Shown piece after piece: positions 1 through 9,161 of a stretch of 64,000 bases of DNA (its first letter is position 1; every line of letters starts with the position of its first letter). A model generated the notes under the pieces. That model was not told the DNA's origin. It worked only from the letters and a program-made list of their open reading frames with translations, and searched no databases. A program made the translations under genes and the position numbers. This DNA comes from CAZQXD01 sp964597315 (GTDB taxonomy: Bacteria > Pseudomonadota > Gammaproteobacteria > Competibacterales > Competibacteraceae): the NCBI GenBank assembly GCA_964597315.1, contig CAZQXD010000009.1:31971-95970 (forward strand), written 5' to 3'.

Positions 1-2
1 AC

Positions 3-2183
3 CGGTGGGTGCTGATTCCCTTTGTCTACCCGCCTGGGCGGCTGCCTCAGGTGTCCTACGCCGATGTTCTGGATGGCCGTTATCCAGCCGATTTGTTCCA
101 TGACCGCTATGTGCTGGTAGGGGCCACGGCCGCCGGGCTGGGACAACGGCTGCTCACCCCAGTGGCCCCCCAAGCCGGACTATATGGCGTGGAGTATCAC
201 GCCCACCTGTTGGATAGCTTGCTGGGAGGCCATCTGGTGCAGCCCCTGGACACGGCTTGGCGGCTGCCGTTGATTGTCTTGCTGACCCTGTCGGGGCTGT
301 GGCTGATTGGTCGTTTGCCCCCCTTGCTCGGAGCCTTGGCCACCACACTGCTGGCGGTGACGGTGCTGGCCGGCAGCATGGCCCTGGCGCGCCTTGCGGG
401 AATATGGTTTTCCCCCACCCCGATGCTGCTGGCGCTGGCGCTGGGCTGGCCTCTGTTGGTGTGGCGGTGGTTGCTTGTGGACCGCCACCGCGCCCGGAGC
501 AGCCTCCGCGCCGTGGGTGATGGGGTCATCAGCACCGACGCCGACGGTCAGGTGGACTATCTTAATCCGGCCGCTGAACTCCTGACCTGTCAATCCCTGG
601 ACCAGGCGCGAGGCCAGCCCCTGGAGTCTATGCTGCGCTGGCAATGCAGCGGCCACGGGCCGGTGCAGACCCTGCTCCTGGACGGAGAGCGGCGCCTGGA
701 ACTGCCCACCGAGGCGGTGTTGCTGGGTCCCGGGGAAACGCAGCGCCCGGTGCGCGCCACCGCCGCCCCCATTGACGGCCCGGATGGCCACCCCCTGGGC
801 TGGGTGGTGGTGCTGAAAGACTTGAGCGACACCCTGCACCTGACCCGGCAGATAGCCCACCAAGCCAGCCACGACGCCCTCACCCAGTTGCCCAACCGGG
901 AATTGCTGCGGGATCGCCTGGAGCATGCCCTGGCCCAGACATATCGGGCCGAGCGGCGCCTGGCCCTGTTGCTTTTGGACCTGGACCGCTTTAAACGGGT
1001 CAACGATAGCCTGGGCCACGACACCGGCGACGCCCTGCTCAAAGCGGTAACCAACCGCCTCAAGGCCAATTGCCGGGAAAGTGATACCCTGGCCCGTTTC
1101 GGCGGTGATGAATTCGTTATCGTCTTAGAACATCTGGCCCATAACGAATTGGCGGCGTCCGTGGCCAAGAAAATTCTCCATGCCCTGGAAAGTCCGTTTC
1201 GGATCGACGGTCGGGAGTTCGTACTCAGCGCCAGCATTGGCATCAGCCTGTACCCCCAGGATGGCCTAGATGCCGAGACCCTGCTCAAAAATGCCGACAG
1301 CGCCATGTACCGGGCCAAGGAAAGCGGCGGCAACGGGGTGCAGTTTTATGCCGGGGAGATGAACGTCCAGGCGGTGGAACGGCTGCTGCTGGAAACCGGC
1401 CTGCGCCAGGCCCTGGAACGGGGGGAACTGGAACTGGTCTACCAACCCCAACTGCGTCTGGCCGACAATTGCATTGTCGGGGTCGAGGCTTTATTACGCT
1501 GGCGCCATCCCCAGCATGGCCTGTTGGAACCTGGGCGGTTTATCGACCTGGCCGAGGAAACCGGCCTTATTGTGGCCATCGGCGACTGGGTGCTGAAAAC
1601 CGCCTGCCAACAGGTTCTGAACTGGCGTGATCAGGGCTATGGATCTTTGCGGGTGGCCGTCAACCTGTCGGCCCGGCAGTTTCGCCAGAATATCGTCGGC
1701 ATCATCACCCACCTGCTAGACCAGACCGGTCTGCCGGCGGAGTTGCTGGAATTGGAGATCACCGAGAGTCTGCTAATGGACGATGTGCAGCGGGTGGTGA
1801 CCGTGCTTCACGATCTCAAGGCGCTGGGTGTGCTGCTGGCGGTGGATGATTTCGGCACCGGCTATTCCAGCCTGAGTTATCTGAAACGCTTTCCCATCGA
1901 CCGCCTGAAGATCGACCGGGCCTTTGTACGGGACATCACCTCCAGCCCCAACGACGCCGCCATCGTCTCGGCGGTGATCGCCATGGCCCATAGCCTGGAG
2001 ATGCAGGTGATCGCCGAAGGCGTGGAACACAAAGGCCAAGCGGACTTCATCCGCTCCCGCCAGTGCGACGAGATACAAGGCTATTGGCTGAGTCCGCCAT
2101 TGCCGGCCCGGCAACTCTCTCCGCTGCTGGCCCAATCACCCGTCCCATTGAAGAACGCACGAATACCACTTTGTAACCCCTAG
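3..2183 (+). CDS. CHASE2-PAS-GGDEF-EAL cyclic-di-GMP protein, 5' partial
   Basis: The frame is open from the window edge, so the true start lies upstream; the GTG at 9 is only the first start-like codon inside. Visible order: end of a CHASE2-type sensor domain (about residues 1-80), two or three hydrophobic segments (about 83-155), a PAS-like segment (about 165-270), GGDEF (about 285-445) and EAL (about 465-710). The GGDEF motif is intact (FGGDEF) and is preceded by RESD, which fits the RxxD product-inhibition site. The EAL signature (EALLRW) and the DDFGTGYSSL motif are intact. Both diguanylate cyclase and phosphodiesterase activities are therefore possible; which one dominates cannot be read from sequence. 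It is probably an inner-membrane sensor. Confidence 0.88.
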   Translation, partial: RWVLIPFVYPPGRLPQVSYADVLDGRYPADLFHDRYVLVGATAAGLGQRLLTPVAPQAGLYGVEYHAHLLDSLLGGHLVQPLDTAWRLPLIVLLTLSGLWLIGRLPPLLGALATTLLAVTVLAGSMALARLAGIWFSPTPMLLALALGWPLLVWRWLLVDRHRARSSLRAVGDGVISTDADGQVDYLNPAAELLTCQSLDQARGQPLESMLRWQCSGHGPVQTLLLDGERRLELPTEAVLLGPGETQRPVRATAAPIDGPDGHPLGWVVVLKDLSDTLHLTRQIAHQASHDALTQLPNRELLRDRLEHALAQTYRAERRLALLLLDLDRFKRVNDSLGHDTGDALLKAVTNRLKANCRESDTLARFGGDEFVIVLEHLAHNELAASVAKKILHALESPFRIDGREFVLSASIGISLYPQDGLDAETLLKNADSAMYRAKESGGNGVQFYAGEMNVQAVERLLLETGLRQALERGELELVYQPQLRLADNCIVGVEALLRWRHPQHGLLEPGRFIDLAEETGLIVAIGDWVLKTACQQVLNWRDQGYGSLRVAVNLSARQFRQNIVGIITHLLDQTGLPAELLELEITESLLMDDVQRVVTVLHDLKALGVLLAVDDFGTGYSSLSYLKRFPIDRLKIDRAFVRDITSSPNDAAIVSAVIAMAHSLEMQVIAEGVEHKGQADFIRSRQCDEIQGYWLSPPLPARQLSPLLAQSPVPLKNARIPLCNP

Positions 2184-2217
2184 GCAAACGCTAAGGGGTT
2201 ATACTGAACGGCATCGC

Positions 2218-2338
2218 TACACAAGGAGGGTAGTACCCTGACTAGCCGAACCACGCGCTAGCCGCTCCGGTCGAAACCGGCATCTCAGGCCAAGCGCCGT
2301 GAAGCCGAAACTCTGGCGGGAGGCGGCTGGCGCTACCA
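2218..2338 (+). promoter_or_regulatory. Structured 5' leader candidate upstream of the second GGDEF-EAL gene
   Basis: The gap between the two cyclic-di-GMP genes is rich in inverted repeats: GGGTA-G-TACCC near 2227-2237, CCGGT-CGAA-ACCGG near 2267-2280, and a long nested stem whose arms are AGCGCC/GGCGCT and AGCCG/CGGCT (about 2291-2335). Short stretches (CTCAGGCCAAG and AACTCTGG) resemble conserved parts of glycine aptamers, but the match is incomplete. I do not see the usual GEMM cyclic-di-GMP core. Treat it as a folded leader of unknown class. Confidence 0.35.
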
Positions 2339-2353
2339 AAGACCGGATTGAAT

Positions 2354-4786
2354 ATGCTTGAATCCTTGGCGCCGCCGGTAAGCACCCCCCCTCCCCGCCA
2401 ACTGTCCTGGCTGCTGTTGATCCCCCTGATCTTTCTGTTGCTGGTCATCGGCGCCACCGGTTATGCCTATTATTCGGGGCAGAAAAACACTCTCGAACGG
2501 GCCGCCGGAGAACAACTCTCCGCCATTGGCGACCTCAAGGCTCGGGAAATCGCCCGCTGGCTGCGGGAGCGCCGGGGCGACGCCGCCACGCTGTACTACA
2601 GCCGCCTGGGCGCCACTTTAGACCCCTATGTGACTGACCCCCAGCGCACGGTGCGCCGGGAGGAAACCCTGGAATGGCTAGCCTCCCTGGCCCGTAGCTA
2701 CAACTACCGATCCCTGGCCCTGCTGGACGCCACCGGTAAGCTGGTGCTGCCGTTTCCATCTTCGGATTTCAAGCTGGACCCTCGCTCCCTGGAACTGGTG
2801 TCCCAATCCCTGCTCAACCGGCAGGTGGAATACTCCGGTCTGTACCGAGATCGAACCGCCCGGCTGGAGTTCAGTGTGCCCTTGCTGGCTGAACAGGGGC
2901 GGGCCAAACCGGCCGTGGCCGCCCTGTTGGTGCAGGTGGACGCCCAACGCTTTCTGGAACCTCTCTTGGCGGAGTGGCCTTCTGCCAGTCGTAGCGCCCA
3001 AACCCTGATGGTGCGCCAGGACGATGGGATGCTGGTGCTGCTCGGCAGCACCCAAGGCAATCAACTGCCGAATCGGCTGTCGACCACCAAGGCCCCCCTG
3101 CTGGCCGCTCTGGTGGAGCAAGCCCTGACCCGGAATTCCAAGTTAGAGGCCGACGCCTCAACGCCGGATGCCCGCAATGACGGTCTGCGCATGACGGGGG
3201 TGGACTTTCAGAACCGGGAGGTGATGGCGTCCCTCCATCCCGTGGTCGGATCGGAGTGGTTTCTAGTCACCAAAGTGAACCAGAATGAAGTCAACACCGG
3301 CATCCGGCGCACAGCGTTTCGTACTTTGTTGGTGACGGGTCTGCTGATGCTGGTGACCGGCCTGGGGGGCTGGGGTGTCTGGCACCGCCAGTCGGAGGCC
3401 GCCCTGCGCCAGATCAACCAGGCTCTGGAGCAGGAGATCAGTGGCCGAAAATTCTACCAGCAGCGGCTGGAGTTCCAGGCCAATTACGATACCCTCACTC
3501 ATCTGCCCAACCGGAATTTGCTGTCCGACCGCCTGGCCCACGCCATCGCCCGGGCCGGGCGTAACGAGTTCACTTTCGCCGTGCTGTTTTTGGACCTGGA
3601 TCGCTTCAAGACCGTCAACGACGGTCTTGGCCACCCCATCGGAGATCACTTACTGCGGGCGGTGGCGACCCGCCTCAAATCCTGCGTCCGGGATGAAGAT
3701 ACCGTGGCCCGGCTGGGGGGAGACGAATTTGTTATCGTCCTGGAATACCTGCCCCGGCCAGAACTGGCCGGCACCGTGGCCGGCCACGTGCTGAAAGCGC
3801 TGCAACCCGCCTTCAAAGTGGAAGGCTATGAGTTCTTCGTCACCGCCAGTGTCGGTATCAGTCTGTTTCCCAAAGACGGCGAGGATGTGGAATCCCTGCT
3901 CAAGAATGCCGATACCGCCATGTACCACGCCAAGGAGCGGGGCCGGGCCAATTATCAATTCTATGCCGAGGACATGAACGCCCGCTCCGTGGAGCGGCTG
4001 GTCTTGGAGAACAATCTACGCTACGCCCTGGAACGGGACGAACTGGAGATCTATTACCAACCCCAGGCAGACCTCAAGTCCCGGAAACTCATCGGCCTGG
4101 AAGCCTTGCTGCGCTGGAACCACCCACAACTGGGCATGGTGTCGCCGGCGGATTTTATCCCCTTGGCCGAGGAAACCGGCCTGATCGTGCCCATGGGCGA
4201 GTGGGTGTTGCGTACCGTCTGTGTTCAACTCAAGGATTGGCTGAACCAGGGCCTGCCGCATATTTCCATCTCCGTAAACTTGTCTCCCCGGCAGTTCATC
4301 CAGGCCAATCTCCCCGAGCTGATCGCGGGTATCCTCAATGAAACCGACCTGAATCCCACCCATCTGGAGCTGGAAATCACCGAGGGCCTGTTGATGCAGG
4401 ACGTGGAGTCGGCGATCGAGACCTTACGCATCCTCAAGCAGATGCAATTGCAACTGTCCATTGACGACTTCGGCACCGGCTACTCGTCTTTGAGTTATCT
4501 CAAGCGCTTCCCCCTGGATCGCCTGAAAATCGACAAATCCTTCGTCCAGGACATCACCACCGACCCCGACGACGCCGCCATTGCCCTGGCGGTGATTTCC
4601 ATGGCCCATAGCCTGCGCCTGAAAGTCATTGCTGAGGGTGTGGAAACCGAAGGGCAGTTGGACTTTCTGCGAAGGCAGGACTGCGACGAAATCCAGGGCT
4701 ATTATCTGAGCAGGCCCCTGCCAGCGGCGGAAATCACCACCTGGCTTCGCGCCCACGCCGAGCTAACAGCCGAACCGGTGGACTGA
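2354..4786 (+). CDS. Membrane GGDEF-EAL cyclic-di-GMP protein with periplasmic sensor domain
   Basis: This is a protein of about 810 residues. I place the start at the ATG at 2354; a TTG two codons earlier is also possible, and neither has a clear Shine-Dalgarno sequence. A transmembrane helix (about residues 15-35) and a second one (about 325-345) bracket a large extracytoplasmic region that could be a dCache-like sensor. GGDEF (about 380-540) has LGGDEF with an upstream RDED inhibition site. EAL (about 560-800) has EALLRW and DDFGTGYSSL. The catalytic halves closely resemble those of the preceding gene, which suggests an old duplication with different sensor domains. The ligand cannot be predicted. 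Confidence 0.9.
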   Translation: MLESLAPPVSTPPPRQLSWLLLIPLIFLLLVIGATGYAYYSGQKNTLERAAGEQLSAIGDLKAREIARWLRERRGDAATLYYSRLGATLDPYVTDPQRTVRREETLEWLASLARSYNYRSLALLDATGKLVLPFPSSDFKLDPRSLELVSQSLLNRQVEYSGLYRDRTARLEFSVPLLAEQGRAKPAVAALLVQVDAQRFLEPLLAEWPSASRSAQTLMVRQDDGMLVLLGSTQGNQLPNRLSTTKAPLLAALVEQALTRNSKLEADASTPDARNDGLRMTGVDFQNREVMASLHPVVGSEWFLVTKVNQNEVNTGIRRTAFRTLLVTGLLMLVTGLGGWGVWHRQSEAALRQINQALEQEISGRKFYQQRLEFQANYDTLTHLPNRNLLSDRLAHAIARAGRNEFTFAVLFLDLDRFKTVNDGLGHPIGDHLLRAVATRLKSCVRDEDTVARLGGDEFVIVLEYLPRPELAGTVAGHVLKALQPAFKVEGYEFFVTASVGISLFPKDGEDVESLLKNADTAMYHAKERGRANYQFYAEDMNARSVERLVLENNLRYALERDELEIYYQPQADLKSRKLIGLEALLRWNHPQLGMVSPADFIPLAEETGLIVPMGEWVLRTVCVQLKDWLNQGLPHISISVNLSPRQFIQANLPELIAGILNETDLNPTHLELEITEGLLMQDVESAIETLRILKQMQLQLSIDDFGTGYSSLSYLKRFPLDRLKIDKSFVQDITTDPDDAAIALAVISMAHSLRLKVIAEGVETEGQLDFLRRQDCDEIQGYYLSRPLPAAEITTWLRAHAELTAEPVD

Positions 4787-4820
4787 CGGCTTTCAAACCC
4801 CGCAACAGGAGGATTACCTT

Positions 4821-5639
4821 ATGGACAATACCATAGACTTCAGCGGCAAGACCGTGGTGGTGATCGGCGGCACCAGTGGCATCAACCTGGGCATCGCCGA
4901 CTGCTTCGCCGCCGCCGGCGCCCAATTGGCGGTGGCTGGCCGGGATCGGGGCAAGCTGGACTCCGCCATGGCATCTCTATCCCGCCACGGCGGTGAGGTC
5001 ACGGGTTTTACCGCCGATGTGCGTGACCCCGAGGCGATCAAGGCGGGGCTGGCCCAGGTCCACCAGCGGTTCGGGGATTTCCAGGCGCTGGTCTCCGGGG
5101 CGGCGGGCAACTTCCCGGCCCCCGCCTTGGGCATGTCCCCCAATGGCTTCAAATCCGTGGTGGATATCGACCTGCTGGGCACGTTTCACGTCATGCAGGC
5201 GGCTTACCCCTATCTGCTTAAACCCGGCGCCTCGGTCATCAATATCTCCGCCCCCCAAGCCCTACTCCCCATGGCGTTTCAGGTCCATGTCTGCGCCGCC
5301 AAGGCCGGGGTGGATATGGTTACCCGGGTGCTGGCCATGGAGTGGGGACCCCAAGGCATCCGGGTCAACTCCATCGTCCCTGGTCCCATCGCCGGCACCG
5401 AGGGCATGCGGCGTCTGGCCCCCACCGAGCAGGCCCGGGCCATGGTCACCCACAGCGTCCCCCTGCGCCGGGACGGTACCCCCGAGGACATCGGCCGCGC
5501 CGCCCTATTTCTGGCCTCGCCCCTGGCAGACTATATCAGCGGCGTGGTGCTGCCCGTGGATGGAGGCTGGTCCCTAGGCGGGGCGGGGATGGCCATGGCG
5601 GCCATGGTGGAGCAGTTTTCCAAAAGCGGCGGAGCCTGA
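4821..5639 (+). CDS. SDR oxidoreductase, 2,4-dienoyl-CoA reductase-like
   Basis: This is a 272-residue Rossmann-fold protein. An AGGAGG Shine-Dalgarno sequence sits just before the ATG. The glycine motif GGTSGINLGI for NADP(H) binding is at residues 13-22. The usual YxxxK catalytic motif is absent: the tyrosine position reads V in VHVCAAKAG while the lysine is kept. The region around it, including GTEGMRRL further on, resembles peroxisomal-type 2,4-dienoyl-CoA reductases, which also lack this tyrosine. The likely role is reduction of unsaturated acyl-CoA during beta-oxidation. It lies 34 bp after the GGDEF-EAL gene and converges with the LysR gene. The family is secure; the substrate is inferred. 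Confidence 0.82.
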   Translation: MDNTIDFSGKTVVVIGGTSGINLGIADCFAAAGAQLAVAGRDRGKLDSAMASLSRHGGEVTGFTADVRDPEAIKAGLAQVHQRFGDFQALVSGAAGNFPAPALGMSPNGFKSVVDIDLLGTFHVMQAAYPYLLKPGASVINISAPQALLPMAFQVHVCAAKAGVDMVTRVLAMEWGPQGIRVNSIVPGPIAGTEGMRRLAPTEQARAMVTHSVPLRRDGTPEDIGRAALFLASPLADYISGVVLPVDGGWSLGGAGMAMAAMVEQFSKSGGA

Positions 5640-5671
5640 GGACCGCAAACGATCCCAAGGCCGCCGCTAGG

Positions 5672-6589
5672 TCAGGGGATATCTCGCTGCAGGGTGGCAA
5701 ACCCGTCAGAGCCGTGCTGAAAACACAGCTCAATAAAACCACGGCAGGCTGCGGTACGGTATTTGTCCTTATGCACCAGGATCAGAAACCGCCGTTCCAG
5801 ATTCAAAAAAGGGCAGTTCAGGGGCGCCAGGCTGCCCCGCCGATAAGCTTCCCGCAGGGCCAGTCGGGACACGCAACCGATGCCCAGCCGAGACTCCACG
5901 GCCCGCTTGATCGCCTCGGTGTGTTCCAACTCGAAGCGAATACGTATCCGGGCCAACACACCCTCGGTAGCTCTGTCGAACACCTCCCGAGTGCCGGAAC
6001 CATGTTCCCTCAGAATCCAATCGGCCTCCGCCAGATCCTCGGGCTTCAGTTCGGACTGGGTGGCCAAGGGATGATCCGGGGCGGCGAACACCTCCAGACG
6101 ATCTTTCACCCAAGGCAACACCTCCAGGTTCGGATGATGGCATGGGCCTTCCACCAGCCCCAGGTCCAATTCGAAGTCGGCTACCTGGCGGATGATGGCG
6201 GCGGTGTTGGCCACTTTCAGTTTCACCTGACTGCCCGGATGCCGCTGTAGATAGTCGCTGACCAACAAGGTGGCCAGATAATTGCCGATGGTCAGGGAGG
6301 CCCCCAGCCCCAGCAGTCCCAGAACGCTCTGCCCTCTCAGAAGATCCTCCAACTCCTGGGCGCGATCCAGCAGCTCCACCACCCGGGGCAAGGTTGCCCG
6401 GCCCAGGTCGTTCAGATGCAGGCGTTTGCCAGCCCGATCGAATAATCGCAGATCGAACTGCCGTTCAAGATCCGCCAGGGCGGCGCTGGCCGCAGATTGG
6501 GATAAAACCAGTTCCTGGGCCGCTCGGGAGACATTCTCATGGCGAGCCACGGCCAGAAATACCTGAAGCTGACGCAGGGTGAAATGCAT
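5672..6589 (-). CDS. finR: LysR-family regulator, FinR-like
   Basis: This is a 305-residue LysR-type regulator. The winged-helix domain at residues 1-60 (FTLRQLQVFLAVARHENVS) is followed by the substrate-binding domain from about residue 90. It is transcribed divergently from ferredoxin-NADP reductase across 124 bp. That is the arrangement of finR-fpr in Pseudomonas, where FinR activates fpr under redox stress. The gene symbol rests mainly on this context. LysR regulators normally control the divergent neighbour and themselves from the shared intergenic region. Confidence 0.8.
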   Translation of the reverse strand: MHFTLRQLQVFLAVARHENVSRAAQELVLSQSAASAALADLERQFDLRLFDRAGKRLHLNDLGRATLPRVVELLDRAQELEDLLRGQSVLGLLGLGASLTIGNYLATLLVSDYLQRHPGSQVKLKVANTAAIIRQVADFELDLGLVEGPCHHPNLEVLPWVKDRLEVFAAPDHPLATQSELKPEDLAEADWILREHGSGTREVFDRATEGVLARIRIRFELEHTEAIKRAVESRLGIGCVSRLALREAYRRGSLAPLNCPFLNLERRFLILVHKDKYRTAACRGFIELCFQHGSDGFATLQRDIP

Positions 6590-6713
6590 ATATTGATTTT
6601 TCCGATAAGCGAAATAGACAAATCACGATTTTTTCGGCAAGAGGTCATATATACAATAGTCCCATAGATAGTTTATTTTTATTCTTTTTAGTTATAACTA
6701 TAGGACTAAACCC
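6590..6713. promoter_or_regulatory. Shared finR-fpr regulatory region
   Basis: This 124-bp divergent intergenic region is much richer in A and T than its surroundings. It contains several T-N11-A type sequences, as expected for LysR operators, and an AT-rich stretch just before fpr that could hold its -10 element. I cannot fix individual sites with confidence. Confidence 0.5.
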
Positions 6714-7490
6714 ATGACCGCCCTCGCCTTAGAACACGTGACCGACGTCCATCACTGGAACGATACCCTGTTCAGCTTCAAGACCACCCGGGACCCTGGG
6801 TTGCGATTCCGTAACGGCCATTTTGTCATGATCGGCGTGGAAGTGGAGGGCCGACCTCTGCTGCGGGCCTATAGCATCGCTAGCGCCAATCACGAGGAAC
6901 ATCTGGAGTTCTTCAGTATCAAGGTGGCCAACGGCCCTCTGACCTCCCGACTCCAGCACGTCAAGCCCGGCGATCCCTTGCTGGTCAGCCGCAAGCCTAC
7001 CGGCACTCTGGTGCTGGATGATTTGTTGCCTGGCAAGACGTTGTATCTGCTGGGCACGGGTACCGGCCTGGCGCCCTTCATGAGTTTGATCAAGGACCCG
7101 GAAGCCTACGAGCGGTTCGAGAACATCGTGCTGGTCCACGGAGTGCGTTATATCAGCGAACTGGCCTATGCGGATTTTATTACCCGGGAACTGCCGGACA
7201 ATGAGTACTTTGGAGATGAAGTGCGGGAGAAGCTGATCTACTACCCCACCGTCACCCGGGAGCCTTATCACAACCAGGGCCGGATCACCGATCTGCTCGA
7301 CAGCGGCAAGCTGTGCGCCGACATCGGCCTGCCGCCCCTGAACCCGGAGTATGACCGGGTGATGATCTGCGGCAGCCCGGCCATGCTCAAAGACACCCGC
7401 ACTCTACTGGATGCCCGGGGCTTTGCCATCTCTCCTCATATTGGGGAGCCTGGCCACTATGTGATCGAGCGGGCCTTCGTGGAAAAGTAA
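6714..7490 (+). CDS. fpr: Ferredoxin--NADP(+) reductase
   Basis: This 258-residue protein matches the bacterial Fpr length. RAYSIAS (about residue 52) is the FAD-binding motif and GTGTGLAPF (about 116) belongs to the NADP(H)-binding domain. The C-terminus ends in VEK after the RAF segment typical of subclass-I bacterial enzymes. It transfers electrons between NADPH and ferredoxin or flavodoxin in the cytoplasm and supports redox-stress defence and iron-sulfur repair. It is divergent from the LysR gene and probably controlled by it. Confidence 0.93.
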   Translation: MTALALEHVTDVHHWNDTLFSFKTTRDPGLRFRNGHFVMIGVEVEGRPLLRAYSIASANHEEHLEFFSIKVANGPLTSRLQHVKPGDPLLVSRKPTGTLVLDDLLPGKTLYLLGTGTGLAPFMSLIKDPEAYERFENIVLVHGVRYISELAYADFITRELPDNEYFGDEVREKLIYYPTVTREPYHNQGRITDLLDSGKLCADIGLPPLNPEYDRVMICGSPAMLKDTRTLLDARGFAISPHIGEPGHYVIERAFVEK

Positions 7491-7496
7491 TCACAA

Positions 7497-7522
7497 CCGC
7501 CGATTCCTTCCTGAATCGGCGG
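7497..7522. terminator. Hairpin after fpr
   Basis: A perfect 10-bp stem (CCGCCGATTC / GAATCGGCGG) with a 6-nt loop lies 7 bp after the fpr stop codon. No T-tract follows on the plus strand, so it may be a weak or Rho-assisted terminator, or an mRNA-stabilising hairpin. Confidence 0.5.
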
Positions 7523-7532
7523 CAAGCCTGGC

Positions 7533-7567
7533 CTCAAGGGGCGTTATGACCTCAATAGCCCTTTGAG
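7533..7567. terminator. Second inverted repeat between fpr and lysS
   Basis: The arms CTCAAGGGGC and GCCCTTTGAG pair over 10 bp with one mismatch around a 15-nt loop. It lies 18 bp beyond the lysS stop and is the best candidate for the end of the prfB-lysS transcript. Confidence 0.35.
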
Positions 7568-7584
7568 ACCATCACCGTTTGGAC

Positions 7585-9094
7585 TCAGGTTTCCGGCCGC
7601 ATATGGGGAAATAGCAGCACGTCCCGGATCGAAGGCGAGTCGGTCAACAACATCACCAGCCGGTCGATGCCGATACCTTCCCCCGCCGTGGGCGGCAGGC
7701 CATATTCGAGGGCGCGGATATAGTCGGCGTCATAGTGCATGGCCTCCAAGTCTCCGGCCTCTTTTTCCGCCACCTGACGGCGAAACCGTTCGGCCTGATC
7801 CTCGGGGTCGTTCAACTCCGAGAAACCGTTGGCCATTTCCCGCCCGGCGATAAACAGCTCAAAGCGGTCTGTCACCTCTGGGTTCTGGTCATTGCGCCGG
7901 GCCAGGGGGGAGGTCTCCGTGGGATAGGCGGTAATAAATGTGGGGTTCACCAGCCGGTGTTCCACGGTGGCTTCGAAAATCTCCTGGCGCAGCTTGCCCA
8001 GGCCGAAACCGGGCTTGATCCGCACCCCCAACCCCGTGGCGATGCGCCGGGCCGATTCCAGCTCATCCAGGTCTGCCGGGGCGAGGTCCGGGTTGTACTG
8101 GAGTATGGACTCCACCACGCTCAGCCGGGCGAAGGGCTTGCCCAGGTCGATGGTCTGGCCTTGATATTCCAGGGTAGTAGAACCGAGTACGGCGTCGGCC
8201 ATACCCCGCAGCAACTCCTCGGTCAGATCCATGAGATCCCGGTAGTCCGCATAGGCTTGGTAGAACTCCAGCATGGAGAACTCCGGGTTGTGACGGGTGG
8301 ACAGACCCTCGTTTCGGAAATTGCGGTTGATCTCGTAGACCTTCTCGAAGCCCCCCACTACTAGGCGCTTGAGGTACAGTTCAGGAGCCACCCGCAGAAA
8401 CAGGTCCATGCCCAGGGCGTTATGGTGGGTGACGAAAGGCCGGGCCGTGGCCCCGCCGGGGATGACGTGCATCATCGGCGTCTCCACCTCCAGAAAGCCC
8501 CGGGCGTTGAAGAAATCCCGGATGTGCTGGACCACGGCGCCGCGGATTCGGAAAGTACGGCGGGTATCGTCATTAACGATCAGGTCCACATAGCGCTGGC
8601 GGTAGCGCAATTCCTGGTCGCTCAGACCGTGGAATTTCTCCGGCAGGGGCCGCAGCGCCTTGGTGAGCAGCCTCAGTTCGTCCACTTTGATGGACAGCTC
8701 CCCAGTCTTGGTGCGAAACAACACGCCCCGGGCGCCCAGAATATCGCCAACGTCCCAACCCTTGAAGTCCTGGTAGACCCCGTTGGCCAGGGCGTCCCGC
8801 TGAATGAATANNNNNNNNNNGCCCGGACATGTCCTTGAGCTGGGCGAAGCTGGCCTTGCCCATGATGCGTTTGGCCAGCATCCGCCCGGCCACCGCTACC
8901 CGCGCCCCCTCAGCCTCCAGGGCTTCGTTGTCCAGGTGGCCGTAGCGGTCATGGAGTTCTGCGGCCAGGGCGTCGCGGCGAAAGTCGTTGCTGTAGGCGT
9001 TGCCCCGTCGGCGCAGTTCGTCCAGTTTGGCCCGGCGCTGGGCGATCAGTTTGTTCTCGTCGAGGGTGTCCGCGTCGTTGGGTTGTTCTGCCAT
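7585..9094 (-). CDS. lysS: Lysyl-tRNA synthetase, class II (interrupted by assembly gap)
   Basis: This enzyme charges tRNA-Lys with lysine. The N-terminal OB-fold anticodon-binding domain reads from 9094 to the ten-N run at 8811-8820. The rest, from IQRDAL to the C-terminus, lies in another frame because of the placeholder. The class II motifs are present: motif 2 around FRNEGLSTRHNPEF and motif 3 GIGIDRLVML. Removing one base from the gap gives 502 residues, close to the E. coli length, and fills the gap as RIQL, as in relatives. The frameshift is therefore almost certainly artefactual. It lies 67 bp downstream of prfB on the same strand, a conserved pairing. Confidence 0.93.
8811..8820. other. 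Assembly gap (ten N) inside lysS
   Basis: A run of exactly ten N is a scaffolding placeholder. The reading frame and the protein family both suggest that nine bases are missing. Confidence 0.95.
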
Positions 9095-9161
9095 GATATC
9101 CGTCGATTATTGTGCAATGACAAGACGCCCCCCATGAAAAAATGAGGGCGGGTTGGAGAAA

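Noticed and set aside
2218..2338. GEMM-type cyclic-di-GMP riboswitch
   Set aside because: The conserved core strings of GEMM-I are absent, although the gene context would fit.
5342..6250. Long plus-strand frame across the end of the SDR gene and the LysR gene
   Set aside because: It is antisense to the well-supported LysR gene and low in complexity.
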